A program made the translations under genes and the position numbers. The notes under the pieces are model-generated. The model saw nothing but the letters and a program-made list of their open reading frames with translations, was not told the origin of the DNA and searched no databases. Below are positions 8,782 through 17,792 of a stretch of 64,000 nucleotides of DNA, in pieces (the first letter of the stretch is position 1; every line of letters starts with the position of its first letter). The stretch is from Actinoallomurus iriomotensis. GTDB lineage: Bacteria; Actinomycetota; Actinomycetes; Streptosporangiales; Streptosporangiaceae. The stretch is taken from contig NZ_BSTJ01000004.1 of the NCBI RefSeq assembly GCF_030269445.1, positions 558,001-622,000 on the forward strand. The letters run 5' to 3'.

Positions 8782-10314
8782 GTGGACGAACCACAGACAC
8801 TGCGCACGCTGGGCTCCGCCCAGACGCTGCGCATGCCGGCCTTCGACGTGCCGGCGCGGGCGACGGCCGTCGACCTGACCGAGGAGCTGCAACGGGCCAG
8901 ACGCGAGCTGCAGGGCGGGCGGCACGAGGAGCGGGTCCCGGTGCTGCGCGAGTTCGAGGACGGCGAGGTGCCACTCTCGCTGGAGTACGCCTCGTACGAG
9001 GACGGGCTGATCGAGGACGCCAAGGCCAACATCGCCGCGGGCAACCTCGAACTGGCGCTCGCTCAGCTCGACGAGGTGCTGGAACTGCTGCCCGGCCACT
9101 ACGAGGCACGCTACCTGCGGTCGTACTGCCTGCTGTTCGGCGGCGACGAGATGGCGGCGCTCACCGAGCTGGAGTCGCTGCGCGCCGACCGGCCAGGGCC
9201 CGACCTGACCGCACGGGTGCTGGAGCTGCGCACCACCTTACGCGGCCGGCTCACCGACCGGCTGCTGGCCGACCCGGACGAGAAGGCGCTGGTCGAGTAC
9301 CTGCGCCTGGTGCCCGAAGAGGGCGGCTGCTGGCTGGAGCTGACGGTCCAGCGGGCGTCGCGCGGCGACCTGCACGGTGCCGTGGCCACGGCGCGGGCGG
9401 GGGCCGGGGTCGCCGACGCGGAGGCGGACCGCCGCGCCCTCGACCGGCTCGTCCACCGGCTCCGGCTGCACCTGCTGCGGGCGCTGGCGCCGCGCTTCGT
9501 CGAGCCGCTGCACGCGGGCGCCTACGACACGGCGCTGGAGGAGCTGCGACGGCTCGGCCCGGAATGGAGCGACTTCGAGCCGGTCATCGACCTGGCCTCC
9601 TACATCCTGCGGATCGCGCGGGAGGGCCCCGGGCGGCCGGACCTGCCCCATGACCGCGCCGACGTGGTCTATGACCTGCTGGCCGGGTACGACCTCGGCC
9701 GGACCGGCGCCCTCCTGGACGAGGGACGCCCGGAGCAGGGCCTGGCCCTCATGCGGCGCACCGTCCGGCTGGTGCCCACCGACCCGTGCACCAACTTCGT
9801 GCTGGGCCTCTGCCTGCTGGTCACCGGTGGCGACCTGGACGAGATCGAGGCGGCCGCCCGCGTCGCCGGCACCGACGAACGGGTCACCGGTGCCGGCGAT
9901 CTGCTGGACGCCGTCGCCCTGCGGCGCGTGGACCGGGAGGCGGTGGCCATCCACGACTTCGTCGGCGACATCAACGACTGCCCGTCCGCCCGGATCAAGC
10001 AGGCCCTGCAGCGCACGCGGACGTTGCGCACGCACGCCGAGGGGCTGTTGCGGACCATCGGCGAGCCGTTCCGCGACCAGCTGCGCTCGCTGGTGGGCGT
10101 CCTCGCCGTGAACGCCGTGCAGCTCGACGTGGTCCTGGTGTCGAACGAGCTGGCCCGCGTGCTGCGAGCCGGCTGGCACGCCGGCATAGGAATCGAGCTG
10201 GACCGGGTCATCCAACGATGTGCGGCCCTGCGCCGAACGACCCGCGACGCCGACACGACACGGATCATCCACCAGATCGAGCAGACGGCGCGGACGGCGA
10301 GGGGGCGTGTATGA
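8782..10314 (+). CDS. Helical-repeat (TPR-like) protein
   Basis: A 510-residue soluble protein starting at GTG 8782 with GGAG four bases upstream. After an N-terminal segment of about 65 residues, helical hairpins follow; one around residues 75-125 (AKANIAAGNLELALAQLDEV) is a clear TPR-like unit, and more lie at 300-350. No catalytic motif is visible. Its ATGA junction with the TIR gene makes equimolar production of the two likely. A scaffold or sensor role beside the TIR effector is inferred from position, as is common for TPR partners of bacterial effector domains. Confidence 0.7.
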   Translation: MDEPQTLRTLGSAQTLRMPAFDVPARATAVDLTEELQRARRELQGGRHEERVPVLREFEDGEVPLSLEYASYEDGLIEDAKANIAAGNLELALAQLDEVLELLPGHYEARYLRSYCLLFGGDEMAALTELESLRADRPGPDLTARVLELRTTLRGRLTDRLLADPDEKALVEYLRLVPEEGGCWLELTVQRASRGDLHGAVATARAGAGVADAEADRRALDRLVHRLRLHLLRALAPRFVEPLHAGAYDTALEELRRLGPEWSDFEPVIDLASYILRIAREGPGRPDLPHDRADVVYDLLAGYDLGRTGALLDEGRPEQGLALMRRTVRLVPTDPCTNFVLGLCLLVTGGDLDEIEAAARVAGTDERVTGAGDLLDAVALRRVDREAVAIHDFVGDINDCPSARIKQALQRTRTLRTHAEGLLRTIGEPFRDQLRSLVGVLAVNAVQLDVVLVSNELARVLRAGWHAGIGIELDRVIQRCAALRRTTRDADTTRIIHQIEQTARTARGRV

Positions 10315-11999
10315 CCAAGAAGTGGGACGTGTTCCTCAGCTACGCCAGAGAGGAGAGCCTGACCGCGAACCGCCTGTACGACAAGCTGCTCGGCTGCAGC
10401 ACGGCCGACGGCCGCCGCCCGGTCGTCTTCCTGGACACCTCGCGGGACGGCATCGCGCCCGGGGACAAGTGGACCAGCTCCCTGGCCGAGGCGCTCCAGG
10501 AGAGCCGCTGCTTCATCCCGCTCTACTCGCCGCTCTACTTCGAGGACTCCAAGCCGATCTGCAAATGGGAGCTGGACGAGGCCTTCGACCTCAGCATGAC
10601 CTCCGGCCTGAAGATCATTCCCGTGCTCCTCGACCCCGCCTGCAAGGACCTCGTGCCGCACAAGCTCAACCGGGTCCAGTGGCAGGACACCAACGACCCC
10701 GACTGGTTCGACCGGATACGCGAGGCCCTGGGCCTCACCAGCGGCCGCCCGCCGGGCCTGCTGCGGTTCACCGGCGCCGTGATCACGCGGACCACCGTCA
10801 ACCTGACCCTCCCGGAGGTCGTGGTCGAGGCCGAGGGCGACACTCCCGTGGAGATCGAGCTGTCGGCCAGGTCTCCCGCCGGCGAGGTGCCGTTCACCGG
10901 GACCGCGCGCCGTTCCCTGTACGGCCGCACGGCCACCTTCCCCGACCTGTCGTTCCCGGCTCCGTACGACCAGGTGCGGCTCATCGCCCGGGCGCCCGGC
11001 TGCGCGGAGGCCACGACCGGCTGGTTCAGCGTCGACCCGCCCGACCGTCCGCGGCGTGCCCTGACCGGCGGCGCGCACCCGGTGCTGGACGGCACGGGTC
11101 AGCCGTACTTCCTGGGCGGCCGCGCGGTCGCCCTGCTCGGCGCGACCGAGACCGTGGTGTACGACCTGACCGGGCAGGTCCTGGCCCGCTCTCCGGTGCC
11201 CGCGCGGATCAAGAACGTGGCGGTGGGCGAGGAGTCCTTCGCCGTGGCCGACTGGTCGGGCCTGGTCGTCCGCCTCGACACCGACGGCGGCGCCGTGACC
11301 GTGGACCTGCCGGGCGAGAGCACGCTGAACCCGCTGCGCGCGCCCGGCGCGCTGCTGTTCGACGGCGCCGAGCTGCTGGCCGGAATGTGGAACGGCGCCG
11401 TCCACCGGCTGCCGGCCGGATCCACCGAGCCGTCCCGGGTGGCGTTCTTCCCGGAGGGGGTGCAGACACTGGCCCGGCTCGACGGTCGGCTGCTGGTCGG
11501 CCGGCTCGACGGCACCGTCCAGTGCTTCGGCCCGGACGGCTGGGAACGCCGGCTCGAACCGGTGCTGCTGGGTTGCCGGGCCGTCCGCGGCCGGCTGCTG
11601 GCGGTGGGCGAGCGGCAGGTCCACCGGGTCGACCCGGTCACCGGTGACGTCGTAGAGCTGTCCCCGCCGATCGGAACCCACGTCGGTGCGCTGTTCACCG
11701 AGGAGGGAGTCGTCGTCATCGACGCCGACGGCCGTGGCGTGCTGATCGACCACGAGCTGTCGGTGCGCCGGGGTTTCCAGGGTCATCGCGGCGCCCGCCT
11801 GGTGGCCGGCGACCGCACCGGCCGAATCCTCATCCTGTCCTATCCGGAGGGCGCGCACGTGCTCATGGAGGACGGCCGGGTGGTCTACACCTGCGACACC
11901 GGGCCGCTCGGGATATCGCCGGACGCGTCGCTGATCGCCGAACCGGTCGGGGCGGGAGTCCGGATCGTCCCGCGCCGAGAGCTGGGTACGACGCCATGA
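10311..11999 (+). CDS. TIR-domain protein with C-terminal beta-propeller
   Basis: A 562-residue protein. Residues 1-145 are a TIR domain: the start KWDVFLSYAREES is box 1, VVFLD...DGIAPGDKW follows, and CKWELDEAF (84-92) carries the Glu (E87) expected for the NADase active site. A small beta-domain follows (about 150-235). Residues about 240-555 show repeated short beta-blades (VVYDLTGQV, GAVHRLPAG, GTVQCFGPDG) consistent with a WD40/PQQ-like propeller. Bacterial TIR domains often cleave NAD+ or make cyclic ADP-ribose signals, so this is the likely effector of the operon. Both ends overlap neighbours by ATGA. Whether it is an active NADase cannot be read from sequence alone. Confidence 0.85.
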   Translation: MTKKWDVFLSYAREESLTANRLYDKLLGCSTADGRRPVVFLDTSRDGIAPGDKWTSSLAEALQESRCFIPLYSPLYFEDSKPICKWELDEAFDLSMTSGLKIIPVLLDPACKDLVPHKLNRVQWQDTNDPDWFDRIREALGLTSGRPPGLLRFTGAVITRTTVNLTLPEVVVEAEGDTPVEIELSARSPAGEVPFTGTARRSLYGRTATFPDLSFPAPYDQVRLIARAPGCAEATTGWFSVDPPDRPRRALTGGAHPVLDGTGQPYFLGGRAVALLGATETVVYDLTGQVLARSPVPARIKNVAVGEESFAVADWSGLVVRLDTDGGAVTVDLPGESTLNPLRAPGALLFDGAELLAGMWNGAVHRLPAGSTEPSRVAFFPEGVQTLARLDGRLLVGRLDGTVQCFGPDGWERRLEPVLLGCRAVRGRLLAVGERQVHRVDPVTGDVVELSPPIGTHVGALFTEEGVVVIDADGRGVLIDHELSVRRGFQGHRGARLVAGDRTGRILILSYPEGAHVLMEDGRVVYTCDTGPLGISPDASLIAEPVGAGVRIVPRRELGTTP

Positions 12000-14900
12000 C
12001 GCAGAACGACCCCGTCGTGCTCCGCCACGTCGCGCTGAGACTGTGGGATCGGCGGGCGCGCGGCGAGTGGCTGGAGCCGCAGGAGTTCCACACCCTGGTG
12101 GAGGCCACGTTCCGGCTGGCCGTGCACCCGGACACGCCGCCGGAGGAGGCACTCGTCCTCCTGCGCCGCGCCCGCCGCCTCGACCCGGCCAACCCCAAGC
12201 ACGGCTACCACCTGGGCCTGCTCCAGCTCCGGCACGGCCGGCTCACCGAGGCCGCCGAGGAGCTGCGCGAGGCGGGCGAACTCGCCCCGACCAGCCACCG
12301 GATCTGGGCGCACCTGGCGATCGTGCAGCGCCGCCTGGACGAGGCCCACGTCGGCACCGCCGGGTACGCCGGCGCCTTCCGTCGCCGCGCCGAGAGCATC
12401 AGCGGCGCGATCCGCGCCGGCGCCGACAACCCCGACCCCGGCCCCGACGGGCCGGACCCGAACCCCCACCTCGGCGTGACGGCCGTACGGCTGGACCGCG
12501 GCGGCGAGTGCCGCTGGAGCGGCGTGCGCGACCTGGACGTGGAGGAACGCCTGCTCGGCACGCCCAGCGAGCGCACCCGCGACTGGCTGCTGGCCGAACT
12601 CACGGAGCTGGCCCGGCTGGCGCCGCGCCGATCCGGCGGCACGGCGGCGTTCGCCGTCCTCGGCGTCCAGTGGCTGCTGCGCGGCTATCCGAAGGCGACG
12701 CTGCGCGGCCTCGCCGAGCCGCTGCGCGCGCCCGGCCCGGCCTTCCGGCTGCTGACCGACGTGCTCGACCTCTACGACCTGCCGCTCGCGGAGGTCCCCG
12801 CCCGGCTCGCCCGCCACGAACGGGAGGGGACCCTGCCGGGGTTCCTGCTCCTGCTGCTGCACCGGGCGCTGCTGCTCAGGCGGCCGCTGGAGTTCCCCGA
12901 CCTTGACGCGCACCGGGCCGCCCGCGAGCTGCTGGCGGCGCCCGAGGAGCCCGATCCGGCGCAGGCCGCGCAGTGCGCGGCGGCGCTCATGGCGGCGGTA
13001 CGGCGGCTCGACCCGGTACCCGCCGAACGGGTCGCCGACCCCGTGGTGGCTCAGCCGGACGACGACGCGGAGGGCCTGCTGCTGAAGCTGGAGGCCGACA
13101 CGGCACTGTTCAAGAAGCACGACGCCGAGGCCCTGGACCTGGCCAAGGCGCTGCGGGCGTCCGCCAGGACCATCGACGCCGGCGGCCACGCCCGGCTGTC
13201 GGGCGACCTGGCCGTGATGGAGGAGACGACCCAGGCGCTGAAGTCGGTGGTCGCCGCTCGGCTGGCCGACTGGGACGCCGTGGGACGGGCCGAGCCCGGT
13301 GACCTGCCGCCCGAGGAGTTCCAGCGCCGTTACCAGGCCGTCAAGCGCGACCTGCAGAACACCATGCACGGCCGGACCAAGAAGCAGCTCAAGCCGGTGA
13401 AGGACGCCCTCGGCAAGGTGGCCGGTGGCGGCGCGCCGGAGCCGTCGGCCGCGACGCTGGGGCTGCGCGACGCCGTACGGTCGCTGCTCGACACCCCCGG
13501 TCCGCGGCGCGAGAGCGGGCCGGAGCCGCCCCGCCCGAAGGCCGAGCCCTCCGGCACCGGCCGGGAGCTGGTCGAGTCGGCGCTCGCCATCGCCGACACG
13601 GCCGTGGCCGAGGTGTTCGCGCAGGCCGAGGCGAGCCTCACGGACCTGCCGCCCGGCGGGGCGCTGGACCTGCTCCGCCGTGAGGTGTCCGGCCGGGCGG
13701 CCGAGACCGCCTACCGGCTGGGCCGCCCGGTGGCGGCCCGCCGGATCTGGAGCCGGATGCTGGCCGCCGACCCGTACGACCTCGCCGTGCTGCACAACCT
13801 GGCGATGGCGCAGACGGCCGCCGGAGACCTGCCGGCGGCGGCGGAGGGCTGGCAGGCGTACCTCCATGCGCTGTACGCGCTGGACGTGGCGGCCGGAGAC
13901 CCGCGCGGCCACGCGGCGGAGCGGGCGGAGCTGCACGGCGTCCTGGCCGGGGCCTTCGGAACGGCGGCGCTGGCCGTGCCGCCGCCGGACCAGGACGAGC
14001 CGCGGGCCCGTGAGGTCATGGCCGTGCTGGCCGGCACCGCCCGGGTCGCCGCGTACGAGCGGCACCTGCGGCTGGAGCTGCTCAACCGGCGCGTCGCCGG
14101 GCACGGCGTGCGGCTACGGCTGGGCGTCTCCCCGGACGCGCCGCAGGAGGTACGGGAGGCGGCGCGGGACCGCGCGGTCGCCGACGCCCGCACCGCCTGC
14201 GCGCGTCTTCCCGGCCGGATCGCCGAGCCGTTCGCGCTGCTGTGCGAGCGGGTGCTGGCGGAGGACGCGCCGCCCGCCCGCTCGGCGGCCGCCAAGGCCG
14301 AGGAGGAGACGCACACCGACCTGGTGAAACGGCTGTTCCAGCAGAAGCGGCGGTTGCGCACCCTCCTCGTCGAGGACCGCACCTGGTGCCTGTCGGTCTA
14401 CTCCGGCGACGTGATCGCCGGACTCGCCCGGATGGACACGCTGCCGCTCGACGCCGACGACGACGCGACGGTCGCGGCCGTACAGCGGATGGACAGCGGC
14501 ACCGACCCGGTCACGCTCATCGGGGAGCTCAACCGGCTCGCCGACTTCGCCTGCAGGGTCGCGCTCAACCGGGTGTTCGACGAGGCCGAGGGCGACGACC
14601 CGCTGTTCCCCGAGCGGTTCCGGGGCACCGGCAGGTCCTGGGCGCGCAGGGCCGTCTCCTCGGAGTTCATGGGGTACCTCGACGATCCGGGCATAGCGCA
14701 CCCACAACTCGTCCGGGACGCCGTGTCCATCGCCAACCGCTCCCGCGAAGAGCTCGACGAGGCGTCCCGCGAGGTCCTGGAACGGGCGATCGGTACGCTG
14801 GCCACCTGGTCGGACCGCCTGCGCGGCGCGTCCGGCCCGCCGATCCTGCGGGCCGAGCTCCTGAGCGTGCTGGGTCGTCACACCGAGGCGTACCGGGTCC

Positions 14901-15514
14901 TGGACGCGGCGGCCGAGGAGGCGTTCGCGCCCGGCGCCGGCGAACGCATCGAGGAGGCCCGGATCCACATCGACTTCGCCACCGACGACTTCGCGCGGGC
15001 CGTCTCGCGCGTACGCGGACTGCTGGCGGCGGGCGAGACCGACGATCGGAGGCGGCTGCTGGCCACCGCCTACCGGGGCTGGATCAACGTGGCTCCCCCG
15101 GGGCCGGACCCGGCGGACATCGCCCGGGACTTCGCCTCCTGGAGCGACCCGCAGTCCGTCCGTGACCGCCGCTTCCTGCTGGCCCGCGCCACCCTGGCCC
15201 GGCTGAAGAGCGCGTCAGGGGCCGCCGTGACGGCCGCCATGGAGCGGTTGCTGGCGGACGACCCCGGCAACCGGGTCGCCGAGTTCCAGCTCATCGGCAA
15301 CGGCCTCGTCGCGCAGATCGAGGAGCTGCGGCTGCGCGAGCGGGAGAGCCTGGGACCCGAGCGACGCCGCCACTTCGAGGCCCGCCGCACGATCTCGGAC
15401 CAGTGCCGGACGCGCTGCGAGGCCTACCTCGCCGAACCCGACGACCCCGACGACCCGCTGGCCGCCGACCGCCGTAAGGCGCTGACCGACCTGCTGGGCC
15501 GGCTCCGGCGCTGA
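11996..15514 (+). CDS. Very large TPR-type repeat protein
   Basis: A 1,172-residue, almost entirely helical protein closing the operon. Clear TPR-like units are seen at about residues 50-115 (PEEALVLLRRARRLDPANPK, then AEELREAGELAPTSHRIWAHLA) and about 560-620 (AARRIWSRMLAADPYDLAVLHNLA). A charged middle region near 440-530 looks like linker and coiled coil. No protease, nuclease or NTPase motif is visible. It starts at the ATGA shared with the TIR gene and ends at a hairpin terminator. Size and repeats suggest a solenoid sensor or assembly platform; inactive or divergent domains may be hidden. Confidence 0.78.
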   Translation: MTQNDPVVLRHVALRLWDRRARGEWLEPQEFHTLVEATFRLAVHPDTPPEEALVLLRRARRLDPANPKHGYHLGLLQLRHGRLTEAAEELREAGELAPTSHRIWAHLAIVQRRLDEAHVGTAGYAGAFRRRAESISGAIRAGADNPDPGPDGPDPNPHLGVTAVRLDRGGECRWSGVRDLDVEERLLGTPSERTRDWLLAELTELARLAPRRSGGTAAFAVLGVQWLLRGYPKATLRGLAEPLRAPGPAFRLLTDVLDLYDLPLAEVPARLARHEREGTLPGFLLLLLHRALLLRRPLEFPDLDAHRAARELLAAPEEPDPAQAAQCAAALMAAVRRLDPVPAERVADPVVAQPDDDAEGLLLKLEADTALFKKHDAEALDLAKALRASARTIDAGGHARLSGDLAVMEETTQALKSVVAARLADWDAVGRAEPGDLPPEEFQRRYQAVKRDLQNTMHGRTKKQLKPVKDALGKVAGGGAPEPSAATLGLRDAVRSLLDTPGPRRESGPEPPRPKAEPSGTGRELVESALAIADTAVAEVFAQAEASLTDLPPGGALDLLRREVSGRAAETAYRLGRPVAARRIWSRMLAADPYDLAVLHNLAMAQTAAGDLPAAAEGWQAYLHALYALDVAAGDPRGHAAERAELHGVLAGAFGTAALAVPPPDQDEPRAREVMAVLAGTARVAAYERHLRLELLNRRVAGHGVRLRLGVSPDAPQEVREAARDRAVADARTACARLPGRIAEPFALLCERVLAEDAPPARSAAAKAEEETHTDLVKRLFQQKRRLRTLLVEDRTWCLSVYSGDVIAGLARMDTLPLDADDDATVAAVQRMDSGTDPVTLIGELNRLADFACRVALNRVFDEAEGDDPLFPERFRGTGRSWARRAVSSEFMGYLDDPGIAHPQLVRDAVSIANRSREELDEASREVLERAIGTLATWSDRLRGASGPPILRAELLSVLGRHTEAYRVLDAAAEEAFAPGAGERIEEARIHIDFATDDFARAVSRVRGLLAAGETDDRRRLLATAYRGWINVAPPGPDPADIARDFASWSDPQSVRDRRFLLARATLARLKSASGAAVTAAMERLLADDPGNRVAEFQLIGNGLVAQIEELRLRERESLGPERRRHFEARRTISDQCRTRCEAYLAEPDDPDDPLAADRRKALTDLLGRLRR

Positions 15515-15515
15515 G

Positions 15516-15536
15516 CGGCCGGTCAGGGTCCGGCCG
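15516..15536. terminator. Hairpin between convergent genes
   Basis: A perfect 7-bp GC stem (CGGCCGG, 7-base loop, CCGGCCG) begins two bases after the stop of the large TPR gene and overlaps the 3' end of the convergent membrane-protein gene. It has no T-run, which is usual for actinomycete terminators. It could stop transcription in both directions. Confidence 0.6.
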
Positions 15537-15879
15537 TGCCTCGGCGCAGGGCCCGGCCGGTGTACACCACGAAGGCCGGGACGAGCGGCAGCCCGGCGAG
15601 GCCGAGCACGCTCCCGAGGATGATGAAGAACCAGCCGTGCTGGTGGACACCGTGCGCGTGGTGCTCGGCCATCTCCTCGTAGCCGAAGGTGCCGTGGCCG
15701 GTGACGCACTTGTCGCCCGGCGACATCTCATTGACGCCCGTCGCGTAGCCGCAGGTCACGTGGTCGAGGTCCGGGGTCGCGCCGAGGTCGTGCACGCCAT
15801 GCGCGATCGAGAGGTACGTGAGGAGGGCCGTCACGGTCACCGCGACGGCGCTCGCGAGCGCCCGTGCCGCCGACTCCAT
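15523..15879 (-). CDS. Small two-TM membrane protein with His-rich loop
   Basis: A 118-residue protein with two membrane helices (about 6-27 and 82-106) and an outward loop of about 50 residues holding two cysteines (TCGYAT and DKCVTG, possibly a disulfide) and a His cluster, HHAHGVHQHG. The His-rich stretch could bind metal. The start ATG 15879 lies one base after the stop of the upstream gene, so the two are co-transcribed. I do not recognise a family. Confidence 0.6.
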   Translation of the reverse strand: MESAARALASAVAVTVTALLTYLSIAHGVHDLGATPDLDHVTCGYATGVNEMSPGDKCVTGHGTFGYEEMAEHHAHGVHQHGWFFIILGSVLGLAGLPLVPAFVVYTGRALRRGTAGP

Positions 15880-15880
15880 G

Positions 15881-16522
15881 TCAGCGCCGCCAGGAGGCGT
15901 CGTCGGTCTCCCGGGTCAGGGTCAGGAACGCCCCGACGTTGGGCACGTCCGGGACGCCCGCCTTCGCCCAGTTGAGCCGTTTGCCGTGCCGGCGGACGCC
16001 GACCTTGCCCTCGTGTACGTTCACCTCTTCCAGCTCCGCCCACGGGAGCGATTTGCGGCCCCGTCCGATTCCCTCGGGCCGTACGGTGAACCAGCCGAAC
16101 TCGACCGGTTCGCCGCCGGCGAGGGCCTCCCGGAACCGCGGAAGCTGGGCCTCGGTCACCAGCGGCCCGACGACCTCGGCGAACCGTTCGAGTCCGGAGG
16201 AGTTCCGCCGGGTCCCCACGCCGACCAGGTTGAACAGGCGGCCGTCCGTGTGCACCACGTCGAAGTCGTAGGTGGTACTGGTGTAGGAGCCGTTGGTGCG
16301 TTTCTCGGTCACCCGCTGGACGAACCGGGCGACGTCGGCCCACCGGACGGCGTCGGCCGTGTCCTTCTCGTGGTGGCCGTAGACACAGCCGTTCTCGTAC
16401 ACGTGGGCGACCGTGAACTTCCGCAGCACCCGATTGCCCCAGCCGCCCTCCAGCGCGAAGGGCTCGATGAGCCCGCCCAGGCCCGCCTCGTCGGCGGCCC
16501 GTTGGATCGATCCGGACGTCAT
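15881..16522 (-). CDS. DUF6585-like hypothetical protein
   Basis: A 213-residue soluble protein. I chose ATG 16522 because GGAGGG lies five bases upstream; the frame is open eleven codons further. The pattern FTVAHVYENGCVYGHHEK, then TYDFDVVHTDGRLFNLVG, then SLPWAELEEVNVHEGKVGV recalls the actinobacterial DUF6585 family, which looks like two PH-like beta units. Function is unknown. The gene is coupled to the small membrane protein. Upstream of it lies a phased array of four direct repeats (16607-16677) that may control it. Confidence 0.6.
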   Translation of the reverse strand: MTSGSIQRAADEAGLGGLIEPFALEGGWGNRVLRKFTVAHVYENGCVYGHHEKDTADAVRWADVARFVQRVTEKRTNGSYTSTTYDFDVVHTDGRLFNLVGVGTRRNSSGLERFAEVVGPLVTEAQLPRFREALAGGEPVEFGWFTVRPEGIGRGRKSLPWAELEEVNVHEGKVGVRRHGKRLNWAKAGVPDVPNVGAFLTLTRETDDASWRR

Positions 16523-16606
16523 GAATTCCCTCCGCGAGTTCCGAGCGGAGCTCACCCAATCGCCGATTGGTCACGGGACGGCAATGTTCGGGCCCGAGTA
16601 CGCGAA

Positions 16607-16677
16607 ATGGCGACCACGCATGCGCGCCGTGGCGACTCGTTCCTTAAGTGGCGAGCCCGTGTGCGTGGAATGGCGAC
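16607..16677. repeat. Four phased direct repeats (RTGGCGAS) upstream of the DUF6585-like gene
   Basis: The octamer ATGGCGAC or GTGGCGAC/G starts at 16607, 16629, 16648 and 16670 with spacings of 22, 19 and 22 bases, about two helical turns. Flanks are partly conserved (several copies followed by TCG or CCG). The array sits about 85-155 bases upstream of the DUF6585-like start, so it looks like a multimeric regulator-binding site. No sense function is evident. Confidence 0.55.
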
Positions 16678-16749
16678 TCGCGATCGGCGAACGCGGTGAA
16701 GCTTTCGCCGGCGCGCGCCGGTCGAGGCCATCCACGTCCTGCACGGCCT

Positions 16750-17445
16750 TCAACGAATGCGCTGATGCCAATCCGCCAGAAGCGGTGTCACGGCCCGTAG
16801 GTCCCCGCCGTCCACCGTCGTCGAGGCCCTGTCACGCGCCTGCTGGTCCGCGTTGAAGGCGACACTGAGGCCGACCTCGTCGAACAGCGGTAGGTCCGAC
16901 CGGCTGTCGCCGATGGCGGCGCACTGGGACGGGCCGAAGCCGAGGTTCTTCGCGTAGCGGAGCGCGAAGTCGCGTTTATCGAACTCATCGAAGGTGGTCC
17001 GCACTCGGCCGGTGAAGGCCCCGTTGAGGATCTCCAGCTCAGGTCCGCAGTAGGCGGCGAACCCGAACCTCTTCCGGAGATGCTTCCCGATCGGCTGCCA
17101 GGCCAGGGTGGCCAGTACCGGCAGCAGACGATGAGCACGGCACCACTGGACCGTCTCCGCGATTCCGTCGACGAGCGGCAGTTGAGTCAGCCAGTCGTCG
17201 ATCTCCCGTTCGGTGCGGTCCGCCCATGCGAGGGCGTCCACCGCCGCGATCTCGGGGTTGGTCAACTGACCGGCCGCGTAGGCTGCCTCGGCCTTGGCCA
17301 TCTCCTCCTCCGTGCCCAGATATCGGGCTACGTGGACAGCGGAGCCGGGGGCCGGTACGAGGGTGCCGTCAATGTCGACGAAGACTACGCCGACCCATGC
17401 CGACGGGTCGGAAACAGCCTTCCATCCGTCACGGCTTTCCCTCAC
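16750..17445 (-). CDS. HAD-superfamily hydrolase (phosphoserine-phosphatase-like)
   Basis: A 231-residue soluble HAD phosphatase. Motif I is VDIDGTLV with the nucleophile D24 and acid D26. Motif II is in the LATLA stretch near 111. The late motif GDSRSDLPLF supplies the magnesium Asp residues. The cap between motifs I and II is helical, as in SerB/HisB-type C1 members. The start is GTG 17445 with AAAGGAG upstream. The substrate is unknown; a small phosphorylated metabolite is likely. The gene stands alone. Confidence 0.82.
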   Translation of the reverse strand: MRESRDGWKAVSDPSAWVGVVFVDIDGTLVPAPGSAVHVARYLGTEEEMAKAEAAYAAGQLTNPEIAAVDALAWADRTEREIDDWLTQLPLVDGIAETVQWCRAHRLLPVLATLAWQPIGKHLRKRFGFAAYCGPELEILNGAFTGRVRTTFDEFDKRDFALRYAKNLGFGPSQCAAIGDSRSDLPLFDEVGLSVAFNADQQARDRASTTVDGGDLRAVTPLLADWHQRIR

Positions 17446-17792
17446 AACCCGCTCCTTTCTCGTCGGGCGGACGGCTCCGCCGGAGATACGGCGCCGAACG
17501 GTGCCCCAACGCTGCTCCCCGCCGCCTCACAATCCCATACCGTGTGAGCAGGGACCGGCCAAGGTGATCAAACTGGCGAGGACACCGGCCCGGTGGGGGC
17601 AGCAGTCGGATGAACGCCACCGGTGGGTTACGGGCATGACGGTTCCGGCACCGACCTGCCGGGCGTGAACGATCCCATCGGCGGGGCCGGGACGGGGAAC
17701 GGGGCCGGCACGGACCTGGCGGGCAGCGGAGCCGCCGGCCACGCTGGGGCGACGCACGCGCTCAGCGGGCCGGCACGGCGGCGCACCGTTCT
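17446..17792. other. Gene-poor spacer before the tandem repeats
   Basis: I see no convincing gene in these 347 bases. Open frames on both strands are low-complexity Arg/Gly/Pro and lack ribosome sites. Two near copies of a 21-base segment lie exactly 60 bases apart (17645 and 17705), which may be older, diverged relatives of the 58-bp repeats that follow. Confidence 0.5.
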
